From Nitrospinae bacterium CG11_big_fil_rev_8_21_14_0_20_56_8 (lineage in GTDB: Bacteria; Nitrospinota; Nitrospinia; Nitrospinales; VA-1): DNA of 7,065 nucleotides. A model generated the notes under the pieces. The model did not search any database, was not told the DNA's origin, and saw only the letters and a program-made list of their open reading frames with translations. Below, piece after piece: positions 1 through 5,678 of this stretch. Within the stretch, counting starts at the first letter, position 1. Each line of letters starts with the position of its first letter. The stretch is from positions 1 to 7,065 of the forward strand of contig PCWF01000247.1 of the NCBI GenBank assembly GCA_002796165.1, written 5' to 3'. The translations under genes were made by a program, and so were the position numbers.

Positions 1-228
1 GACCGGAAGGGTTCGGTCGCTATGGTCGAATACCTTTCCGGAAAAACCTTCGAGATGAAGCAGAAATTCCGTGACGAGTTGTTATCCACCCGTTTGGAGG
101 ACCTCAAGGCCATGGCCCCCCTGTTTAAAAAGATCCGGGAGCAGGGCAAGGTGTGCGTCCTGGGAAATGAGGACAAGATCCAGAAATCCAGGAAGGATTT
201 CGACCACCTGGTCCGCATCGTCACCTGA
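1..228 (+). CDS. C-terminal end of an M16C (PreP-like) zinc metallopeptidase, 5' truncated by the window edge
   Basis: The frame is open from base 1 to a TGA at 226-228, giving 75 visible residues, so the methionine at 22 is almost certainly internal and not the start. The visible tail has a helix with FRDELLSTRLEDLKAMA followed by KVCVLGNEDKI and a short end with DFDHL. This matches the end of M16C peptidases (presequence-protease type), where a helix with 'LSTTxEDL' precedes a final strand with 'CVxGNExKI' and 'xLF'. Such proteins are about 1000 residues long, form a two-half clamshell around the substrate and degrade short unfolded peptides. The zinc-binding HxxEH motif sits in the N-terminal half and is not visible here. 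The assignment rests on the short tail only. A different M16 subfamily is the main alternative. The gene converges on tpx. Confidence 0.7.
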   Translation, partial: DRKGSVAMVEYLSGKTFEMKQKFRDELLSTRLEDLKAMAPLFKKIREQGKVCVLGNEDKIQKSRKDFDHLVRIVT

Positions 229-289
229 GCATGCTTCGCTGACGTGGAAGCGCGGAGGCTGAATCCGCTCACCGGTTTACCTTGTCGCG
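229..289. other. Convergent 3'-3' spacer with two short inverted repeats
   Basis: This 61-base gap lies between the stop codons of the M16C gene (+) and tpx (-). It holds two small possible hairpins: GCTTC at 233-237 with GAAGC at 247-251 (9-base loop), and GCGGA at 252-256 with TCCGC at 264-268 (7-base loop). Neither is followed by a T-run on either strand, so an intrinsic terminator is not demonstrated. The position between converging genes is where a bidirectional terminator would be expected, but five-base stems are also common by chance. Confidence 0.25.
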
Positions 290-871
290 TTAAAGCGAGC
301 GGGCGATCTCGAAGGCCTTTTCCATTTGCGGGAGTTGAGCCAGGTCGGGAACGATTTCCATGTATCGGATGATGCCCTCCCGGTCGAGAACGATGACCGC
401 CCGGGCCAGCAACCGGCTTTCCTCGATCAACAATCCCACCGCTTTTCCGAAATCCGCTTCCCGGTAGTCGGAGAGAAAAATCAGATTCTGGATTTTGGCC
501 TCCCGCGCAAACCGCTTTTGCGCGAAGGGGAGATCCCGGCTGATGGTGACCAGGTTGGAGGTCTGGTCCAATCCCCTGTTTTCTTCACTCAGGATATGCG
601 TCTGTTTCTCGCAGGTGGGTGTGTCGATGGAGGGAACGATGCTGAGGATAGTCACTTTCCCCGCGAACGACTTCAGGTCCACCATGTTGAGCGTCGTGTC
701 GGGAAGGGAAAGCGGGGGCATGGGTTTTCCTACCTCCAGGGGAGAACCCAGGAGAGTAAGCGGTTTTCCGCGCAGGGTTACTTTCCCCGGTTCATTGGCA
801 ACGGCGGGAACCGCATTCCCGCAGAGGGCCGCGAGAGCCAGCAGGGTCGGAAGCAATTTGTTCGGAAACAT
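290..871 (-). CDS. tpx: Exported thiol peroxidase (Tpx-type peroxiredoxin) lacking the resolving cysteine
   Basis: A 193-residue peroxiredoxin of the Tpx family, which reduces hydrogen and organic (lipid) hydroperoxides through a reactive cysteine. The core aligns with E. coli Tpx. The active-site stretch is PSIDTPTC, with Thr84 and peroxidatic Cys87, and the conserved arginine is Arg157 in LLARAVIVLD. The family stretch DLPFAQKRF is at 113-121. Classical Tpx has the resolving cysteine right after that phenylalanine (RFC, Cys95 in E. coli); here the residue is Ala122 (codon GCG, bases 508-506). The only other cysteine, Cys17, lies in the signal peptide, so the mature protein has one cysteine. 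Residues 1-25 form a Sec signal peptide: a Lys, a hydrophobic core, and a probable cut after AVA at 25. Cys17 is preceded by Leu, so it is not a lipobox. Usual Tpx length is about 165-170 residues; the excess is the signal. The gene is last in the minus-strand cluster, 41 bases after mutS2. Family assignment is strong; the one-Cys mechanism and periplasmic location are inferred. Confidence 0.92.
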   Translation of the reverse strand: MFPNKLLPTLLALAALCGNAVPAVANEPGKVTLRGKPLTLLGSPLEVGKPMPPLSLPDTTLNMVDLKSFAGKVTILSIVPSIDTPTCEKQTHILSEENRGLDQTSNLVTISRDLPFAQKRFAREAKIQNLIFLSDYREADFGKAVGLLIEESRLLARAVIVLDREGIIRYMEIVPDLAQLPQMEKAFEIARSL

Positions 872-878
872 GGTTGAT

Positions 879-883
879 CTCCC
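879..883 (-). promoter_or_regulatory. Ribosome binding site of tpx
   Basis: On the minus strand GGGAG lies seven bases before the ATG at 871-869. This fixes the start that includes the signal peptide and argues against a shorter cytosolic product. The mutS2-tpx gap (872-912) is too short for an obvious promoter and I see none, so tpx is probably cotranscribed with mutS2. Confidence 0.7.
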
Positions 884-912
884 AGTATGAAATTCAGTTG
901 TGTTTAGCGATT

Positions 913-3312
913 TCAGGTTTCAACGACGGTGACCCCATCGCCACCCTCCTCGCGGGATCCCGGTGCAAAACTTTTACAAAGTCCCGTCGTTCCGAGATAA
1001 TCCCGCACCAGGTTCTTGATCGTTCCCATCCCGTGACCGTGGATGATCTTCACCCGTCCCAGTTTGTGTACCAAGGCCTGACTGAGGAACGCCTCCATGG
1101 CGCTCAAGGCCTCGTCCGAATTCATGCCGCGCAGATCGCAGGATGTTGCGGCCCGGGGGTTCGAGGTCTCGGCGTTGACCTGAATCTCGAACCTTTGCGG
1201 AGGGGACAGGACCGGGGACTTGTGTTTTGGATGCCCGCGCAGTTGGATGGATTCGGCTACGGTGGTTAGATTTCCCAGTTTTACCCGCACCTTTTTCTGT
1301 GTTCCCGGAGTTTCCAGCAATGTTCCCGTCGCCCCATAATTGAGCAGGAGAACCGCATCTCCCTGTTTCAATTGGTGGGCGGGAACCGTCCATTCCGAAA
1401 AATCCTGGATGCGGGCGGCGGGAGGAACTTTAGAGAGCGATTGGATCTCCTTTTCCGTCCGGCGAAGGCGGGGAAGGTCCCGTGTGCCCTTGACGTCGTC
1501 TACCATCTTGCGGATTTCCAGTTTTGCCTCGCGGACCACCGATTGAAGTTTGCGGGCTTTGTTCTGCTCCAGGTCCCGAGTCTCGTTGCGCAGGGGTTCG
1601 GTCAATTTCTTTTGCTCGTCGAGAAGAGCCTGGACCTCGTTTCGCTCCTGCCTCACCTTTTCCCGTTCCCGCTCCAGGTGCAACCTTTGTTCCGTCACGG
1701 TTTGTAGAAGGGACTCGGCCCGGTGATCCTTCAGATCGTAGATTTCCCGTGCACGCCGGATGATGTCGCGGGGAAGCCCCAATCGCTCGGCCGTGTCCAG
1801 TGCGGCGCTGTGGCCCGGAACACCGAAGATGAGCCGGTAGGTCGGGGCCAGGGTTTCGGGATCGAACTCCATGCAGGCGTTGAGAAACCCCTCCTGGGTC
1901 TGGGCGAGTACCTTGAGGGCGAGGTAATGGGTGGAGACGAGGGTGACGACTCCCTTCCGTTTCATTTGCAGAAGAATCGCTTCCGCCAGCGCCGCTCCTT
2001 CCTGCGGGTCGGTGGCAATTCCCAGTTCGTCGAGAAGGACCAGCGAATTCGGAACCGCCGCGTCGAGGATATGAATGATTTTTTTCAAGTGGGCCGAAAA
2101 GGTGGACAGGCTCTGGCCGATGCTCTGTTCGTCGCCGATGTCGGCATACACCTCCGGGAAAAACGGGATTTCACTTCCTTCCGCCACCGGGAGGAACAAC
2201 CCCGCCCGCACCATGAGCGTCATCAGCCCCAGCGTCTTGAGGGTGACGGTTTTTCCTCCGGTATTGGGACCGGAGATGATCACGACGCCGGTTCCCTGTT
2301 CCAGATCAAGATCGTTGGCCACGACCGATTGACCGTTCAGCACCAGTTCCGGGTTGCGTGCGTGGATCAGCTTCACCCGGCCATTGGGGCTCAGTCGGCA
2401 TTTTTGGGCCCCCAGGGTTTTTCCCAGTCGCGATCGGGCATGGATGAGGTCCAGACGGGTGAGACATTCCAGGTTGCCGCTCAACGGGGAAGCATGTTCC
2501 AGGATTTTCCCCGCCAGCATTTGCAGGATGCGGGCCTTCTCGTGCTGGATCCTGAGCCGGCACAGTTTCAACTGGTTGTTCAGCGGGATAATTTGCGAAG
2601 GCTCCATGAACACGGTTTGCCCGCTCCCCGAACTGTCGTGGACGATGCCATCGACCCGGCCGCGGAACTCGGTTTTGATCGGGAGCACCAGGCGGCCCTC
2701 GCGTTCGGTGTAATAACTGTCCTGGACCGCTTCCTTGATGGTGGCGTGGGAAAGGAGTTTGCCGATATGGCTTTCCAGTTTGCTCCGGGCTTCCTGCGCG
2801 TCGCGAATGGCCTGCTTCAGTTCCGGGGAGGCATTGTCCCGGATCTCCCCGTCTTCATCGAGACAGCGGTCGAGTTCCCGGTGAAGATCCGGCAAGGCAT
2901 GAAGACGGTCCGCAAGCGCGCAAAGCAGGGGGAATCCTTCTTTCATATCCAGCCGTTTGCGGACCGATGCGGAGATGCGAATCAGATTGAGAATGACGAG
3001 CCCATCGCGGGGTTCAAGGGAATGGTGCTCCCGGCATTCTTTCAGGATGGGCCGGGGATCTTCAAAATGGCCCAGGGGAAACGGTTCGCCCAGGTTGAGG
3101 AGGGCGGTCATCTCGTCGGTTTCCTGAATCCGAAGGTTGGCTGAATCGAGGTCCGCCTCGGGGACCAGTTCGCGGCAGAGAACCTGTGTTGCGGGAGAAT
3201 AAGCGTGCCGGGCCAAGGCCGATTGGACCAGGTTCCATCCCAGAAGCGTGTGCGATCGATCGACCAGGGATTTTTTATCGAGCGGGGAACAATGGAGGGG
3301 GGATGCCGTCAT
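913..3312 (-). CDS. mutS2: MutS2 ATPase/Smr-domain protein (ribosome-rescue or anti-recombination factor)
   Basis: A 799-residue full-length MutS2. Visible in order: N-terminal and core helices (about 10-330); MutS ATPase with Walker A GPNTGGKT at 348-355, the DEQSIGQSLSTFSAH signature at about 394-408, Walker B LVLLDELG at 424-431 followed by IATDPQEGAALAEA, and a switch STHY at 460-463; a charged coiled coil at about 530-605; a KOW-like small domain at about 647-692; and a C-terminal Smr domain with DLRG at 726-729 and HGHGMG at 758-763. It lacks the mismatch-recognition domain of MutS, as expected. MutS2 homologues are reported to bind branched DNA and limit recombination, and in Bacillus subtilis (also named RqcU) to split collided ribosomes; which role applies here cannot be read from sequence. 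The loop after Walker B reads GIATDP where MutS2 usually has a glycine (GAGTDP or similar). The start overlaps the upstream gene as ATGA, and no strong Shine-Dalgarno precedes it, so translation is probably coupled. Confidence 0.95.
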   Translation of the reverse strand: MTASPLHCSPLDKKSLVDRSHTLLGWNLVQSALARHAYSPATQVLCRELVPEADLDSANLRIQETDEMTALLNLGEPFPLGHFEDPRPILKECREHHSLEPRDGLVILNLIRISASVRKRLDMKEGFPLLCALADRLHALPDLHRELDRCLDEDGEIRDNASPELKQAIRDAQEARSKLESHIGKLLSHATIKEAVQDSYYTEREGRLVLPIKTEFRGRVDGIVHDSSGSGQTVFMEPSQIIPLNNQLKLCRLRIQHEKARILQMLAGKILEHASPLSGNLECLTRLDLIHARSRLGKTLGAQKCRLSPNGRVKLIHARNPELVLNGQSVVANDLDLEQGTGVVIISGPNTGGKTVTLKTLGLMTLMVRAGLFLPVAEGSEIPFFPEVYADIGDEQSIGQSLSTFSAHLKKIIHILDAAVPNSLVLLDELGIATDPQEGAALAEAILLQMKRKGVVTLVSTHYLALKVLAQTQEGFLNACMEFDPETLAPTYRLIFGVPGHSAALDTAERLGLPRDIIRRAREIYDLKDHRAESLLQTVTEQRLHLEREREKVRQERNEVQALLDEQKKLTEPLRNETRDLEQNKARKLQSVVREAKLEIRKMVDDVKGTRDLPRLRRTEKEIQSLSKVPPAARIQDFSEWTVPAHQLKQGDAVLLLNYGATGTLLETPGTQKKVRVKLGNLTTVAESIQLRGHPKHKSPVLSPPQRFEIQVNAETSNPRAATSCDLRGMNSDEALSAMEAFLSQALVHKLGRVKIIHGHGMGTIKNLVRDYLGTTGLCKSFAPGSREEGGDGVTVVET
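3309..3312 (-). promoter_or_regulatory. ATGA stop-start overlap coupling the hydrolase gene to mutS2
   Basis: On the minus strand the mutS2 start ATG (3312-3310) overlaps the TGA stop of the hydrolase gene (3311-3309). The bases just upstream hold only a CAGG two bases from the start, too close for a normal ribosome binding site. Reinitiation by ribosomes finishing the upstream gene is the likely route to mutS2 translation. Confidence 0.7.
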
Positions 3313-4646
3313 AGCCTGAAAGCGAAGTCCGTCGTTTTTTCCCAGGGAACGGTTATTTTGGCGTCAAAGAGGATGTTGGGATCCCGGTTCTTTTTGAATT
3401 CCCGCAGGAGGATTCCAATGTCGGGTTGGACTTTGCGGTTGAATCCCGTGCGTTTCTCCGTGGGAACCAGTTGTCCGTTTTTGTCTTCGAGGGTCTGCAG
3501 GATGACGACGATGGAAGAATTGAAATCGATGGAATCGCTGTTGAGATAAATCTCCGCCTCCTTCACGTTTTTCCCCATCAGCTCGAACCGGTTTCTGCCC
3601 AGGTTCACGGCAAAGAGGGTGGCGACCTTTCCATCCTGAATGTTGATCGGTTCCTTCTCCGGTCCGGGGATCTGCAACGCGGCCAACCCATTGCCCCGGC
3701 TGATCTGCGCCCAATGGATACGCCCGAGGTGATTGGCCTCACGCGTCATTCGCACCACCTTGGGGAAGTTTTCCCGCTTTTGGGATTTCATCCATTCCAC
3801 GAGCGGGCCGACTTCCGACTCGGGAAGGAAATGGCCGCCATGGGCGGTGCCCTTTTCTTCATGCTCGCGATAGACCACCGGATATTTCATGTCCGTTAAA
3901 ATTTGAAACACCCTCCGCGAAAGGTTGATCGGGAAAATAGGGTCGTACGCCCCCTGGATCAGATAGAGCGGCGTGTTTCGCAGGTTGACCAGAAAGTGCA
4001 TGTACCGGGGCGTGATGGCTCCGGCGATGGGCACGATCCCGGCGAACTGGTCGGGATGATTCATGCCGATCATGTAGGCTCCAATGGCTCCGTTGGACAA
4101 CCCCGCCAGAAAAACCCGGTTGGAATCGACCGGATAATTGCGCCGGGTGTCGAGTATGACCTTGAGCACCAGTTCCTCTGCGGTCTTCGTCCACCAGGCC
4201 CCCATGGGATATGAGGGACAGACGATGATGAAGTCTCTTCCCAAACGCTCCGCCCAGGCGGGCAGGGTATCATTCCCGTTGCCTCCCATGCCGTGAAGGA
4301 CGATGACGAGCGGGAGTTGGCCCCCGGCGGGAATTTTATCCGGGACGTAAAGCGCGTAGGGGTAATCTTTCCCGTTGTGATCCAGAGCCAGGTTGAATTG
4401 AAGCCCCACGGGGGCTTGGATGGGGGCGGGCCGGCTCCGAAGCATCGCCTTGATCAATTGATGAGAAACATTTTGCGATTTCAAACGGGAGAGTATGGCG
4501 GCTTCCTCCTGCGTATCCTGCGTCGCAAGAAAACGCTCCACGTCGATTTTGGGATCATAAGGAGGTCCGAGGAGTGGAGCCATCTCCGTCCCGGCCGCGC
4601 AGGCGGAAAGTAACAGGCATGCAATTAAAATGGTAAGGCGTTTCAT
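3309..4646 (-). CDS. Lipoprotein alpha/beta hydrolase (esterase, PHB-depolymerase/feruloyl-esterase-like) with C-terminal beta domain
   Basis: A 445-residue predicted lipoprotein esterase; substrate unknown. Residues 1-16 are a lipoprotein signal: MKR, a hydrophobic core, then lipobox LSAC with lipidated Cys16. Residues 30-72 look helical and charged. The alpha/beta-hydrolase domain covers about 75-290: oxyanion-region HGMGGNG at 118-124, nucleophile elbow GLSNG at 182-186 (Ser184), probable acid Asp235 in QGAYDPIFP, and probable catalytic His272 or His269 in AHGGHFLP. From about 300 to 385 there is a second region, NHLGRIHWAQI followed by alternating hydrophobic strands, like the beta-sandwich that follows the esterase domain in some secreted hydrolases. 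The tail to 445 is polar. The fold and triad are clear, whereas the substrate (ester, polyester or peptide) is not. It is the first gene of the minus-strand cluster. The ATG at 4646 is preceded only by TTTGGGTAG, a weak ribosome site, but the signal peptide starting there supports it. Confidence 0.82.
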   Translation of the reverse strand: MKRLTILIACLLLSACAAGTEMAPLLGPPYDPKIDVERFLATQDTQEEAAILSRLKSQNVSHQLIKAMLRSRPAPIQAPVGLQFNLALDHNGKDYPYALYVPDKIPAGGQLPLVIVLHGMGGNGNDTLPAWAERLGRDFIIVCPSYPMGAWWTKTAEELVLKVILDTRRNYPVDSNRVFLAGLSNGAIGAYMIGMNHPDQFAGIVPIAGAITPRYMHFLVNLRNTPLYLIQGAYDPIFPINLSRRVFQILTDMKYPVVYREHEEKGTAHGGHFLPESEVGPLVEWMKSQKRENFPKVVRMTREANHLGRIHWAQISRGNGLAALQIPGPEKEPINIQDGKVATLFAVNLGRNRFELMGKNVKEAEIYLNSDSIDFNSSIVVILQTLEDKNGQLVPTEKRTGFNRKVQPDIGILLREFKKNRDPNILFDAKITVPWEKTTDFAFRL

Positions 4647-4651
4647 CTACC

Positions 4652-4681
4652 CAAAGTAAATTAAATTGAATGCAAAGTAAA
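4652..4681. repeat. Two 9-base direct repeats (CAAAGTAAA) 21 bases apart, in the leader of the hydrolase-mutS2-tpx cluster
   Basis: CAAAGTAAA occurs at 4652-4660 and again at 4673-4681, a period of 21 bases or two helical turns. On the minus strand they read TTTACTTTG and lie 6 and 27 bases upstream of the ATG at 4646. Between them, partly overlapping the proximal copy, is TTTAAT (4665-4660), five of six matches to a sigma-70 -10 box, but with no good -35 box. The surrounding 40 bases are AT-rich compared with the flanking genes. This is where the cluster promoter should be, and the repeats have the geometry of an operator bound on one face. A function as operator is inference; AT-rich sequence can produce such repeats by chance. 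Confidence 0.4.
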
Positions 4682-4719
4682 GACGGGTCGGTGGGCGAAA
4701 TGGCCCCTGAGATTGCGTC

Positions 4720-4748
4720 TGGACACCCTTGGGGGGTTTTAGTAAACT
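4720..4748 (+). promoter_or_regulatory. Candidate sigma-70 promoter of the SprT-like gene
   Basis: TGGACA at 4720-4725 (five of six matches to TTGACA) is followed after 17 bases by TAAACT at 4743-4748 (four of six matches to TATAAT). This would start transcription near 4755 and leave a leader of about 45 bases before the ATG at 4800. The spacer contains a G6 run (4731-4736), and a C5 run lies at 4750-4754, so the two could pair imperfectly around the -10 box. The match is reasonable but unproven. Confidence 0.4.
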
Positions 4749-4785
4749 TCCCCCGTTGAACGGCAGGACAACCCTGAACGCCCCT

Positions 4786-4790
4786 GAGGT
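4786..4790 (+). promoter_or_regulatory. Ribosome binding site of the SprT-like gene
   Basis: GAGGT lies nine bases before the ATG at 4800. It favours this start over the in-frame ATG at 4848 (residue 17), which has no comparable site in front of it. Confidence 0.55.
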
Positions 4791-4799
4791 AACGCCCCC

Positions 4800-5582
4800 A
4801 TGAACGACACCGCAAGGCGCACGGGCTCAAGGCTTCATCCCGGGACAATGGTCCTGGGACGGGTCCGGGAGAAAGCGGAGCCCCATCCCACGCTGTTGAT
4901 TTTATTCAAATGCAGAAAAGACGGAGTTGATTTTCTGGGCCAGGTACGGCTGGTTAACGAAGGTCCGTCCCTGGTGGTCGAGTTGTTCAACGAGACTTAT
5001 TTTTCCTTGTTCGAGGTTTCCAAACAGGAAGTGCTGTCGGTCCTGGCGAGTAAATTGATCGCCAGTCTTTCGACTTTCGAGCCCATTCCCCCATCCTATA
5101 GTGAAACCGTGGAAGCCCTGAAGCACCGGGGTATGGGTCATCTCGAGGCATTACCCGTGGAGCCGGTCCCGGAGGAGGACGCCCGGCCGGATTTGCAGGA
5201 GATATTTTCCCGGCTCAACCGGGAATTTTTTGAAAGGAAGATCGAGGCGCGGGTGATCTGGGGAAGAGATACCCAGACACCAAATAAGACATCCTTCCGC
5301 TTCGGGTCGTATCACGCGAAGTCGAAGACCATTCGCCTTCATCCCCGCCTTTCCCAGGAATTTGTTCCCCGGATCGTTCTGGAACTGACCCTGTTCCATG
5401 AGATGTGTCATCAATGGGCGCCCTCGGTTCGCAAGAAGGGCCAGAACCATCATCATCATGGTGACTTCAAGGCCAAGGAGAAGGAATACCCCTTTTACAC
5501 GCAAGCCCGCGATTGGGAAAAACAAAACTGGAAGAAACTGCTGGCGCCTGTGGAAGGAGCCGGGGTGGAAACCTTAAGGTGA
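4800..5582 (+). CDS. SprT-like zinc metallopeptidase with an unrecognised N-terminal domain
   Basis: A 260-residue protein whose C-terminal half is a SprT-like (gluzincin-fold) domain. Residues 131-145 (DLQEIFSRLNREFFE) match the first helix of SprT domains, followed by strands at about 148-180 with the RFGSYHAKSKTIRLHPRL pattern. The zinc motif is HEMCH at 200-204 (His200 and His204 ligands, Glu201 general base). The third ligand is probably one of His217-220 in a four-histidine run before GDF, most likely His220. The domain ends in helices rich in charged and aromatic residues. Relatives include bacterial SprT and eukaryotic Spartan, which cuts DNA-protein crosslinks; the role of bacterial members is poorly defined. 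The C-terminal zinc ribbon of E. coli SprT is absent: the only cysteines are Cys38 and Cys203. Residues about 15-115 form a mixed alpha/beta segment I do not recognise. No signal peptide is seen, so it is probably cytosolic. It stands alone on its strand, divergent from the hydrolase cluster and convergent with the sensor kinase. Confidence 0.82.
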   Translation: MNDTARRTGSRLHPGTMVLGRVREKAEPHPTLLILFKCRKDGVDFLGQVRLVNEGPSLVVELFNETYFSLFEVSKQEVLSVLASKLIASLSTFEPIPPSYSETVEALKHRGMGHLEALPVEPVPEEDARPDLQEIFSRLNREFFERKIEARVIWGRDTQTPNKTSFRFGSYHAKSKTIRLHPRLSQEFVPRIVLELTLFHEMCHQWAPSVRKKGQNHHHHGDFKAKEKEYPFYTQARDWEKQNWKKLLAPVEGAGVETLR

Positions 5583-5628
5583 ACCTTCCCGGCATTGCGA
5601 AATACCCTTCGACTGTCTCCGCACGGGT

Positions 5629-5678
5629 GGACTAAGACCATCGCCCTGAAGACGGATGGCCGCCCTGAGGCTTAGTTT
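5629..5678. other. Nested inverted repeats between the SprT-like and kinase genes (possible bidirectional terminator)
   Basis: The 89-base convergent spacer (5583-5671) contains an outer pair, ACTAAG at 5631-5636 with CTTAGT at 5671-5676, extendable by two G-T pairs. Inside it is a second pair, CCATCG at 5638-5643 with CGGATGG at 5653-5659 (one bulged base, 9-base loop). An 8-base direct repeat, CGCCCTGA, occurs at 5642-5649 and 5661-5668. The outer repeat overlaps the kinase stop codon. There is no T-run, so this is not a classical intrinsic terminator, but the fold could block transcription from both sides or protect 3' ends. Confidence 0.3.

Noticed and set aside
22..24. ATG at 22 as the start of a small 68-residue protein
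   Set aside because: The frame is open to the window edge, and the product matches the tail of a large M16C peptidase, so the ATG is internal.
290..871. Cys17 of Tpx as a lipoprotein anchor
   Set aside because: The residue before the cysteine is Leu, which does not fit a lipobox, and a good signal peptidase I site (AVA) follows at residue 25.
326..877. A 183-codon plus-strand frame opposite tpx
   Set aside because: It is antisense to a clear Tpx with intact active-site residues; its product is low-complexity, charged and unrecognisable.
1723..3144. A 473-codon open frame on the plus strand antisense to mutS2
   Set aside because: It lies wholly inside mutS2, which has every expected motif. 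The translated product shows no recognisable domain and has no ribosome site, and long antisense frames are common in G+C-rich genes.
4731..4754. G6 and C5 runs as a terminator hairpin or G-quadruplex element
   Set aside because: The arms pair only through the G/C runs with mismatches or a bulge in between, there is no T-run after it, and a single G-run cannot form a quadruplex. It lies over the likely SprT-like gene promoter.
4555..4848. A 97-codon minus-strand frame spanning the divergent intergenic region
   Set aside because: It overlaps the starts of both the lipoprotein gene and the SprT-like gene, has no ribosome site of note, and its product resembles nothing known to me.
4902..5525. 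Minus-strand frames (79 and 124 codons) opposite the SprT-like gene
   Set aside because: They are shadows of the SprT-like gene; the run of methionines comes from the reverse complement of its histidine codons.
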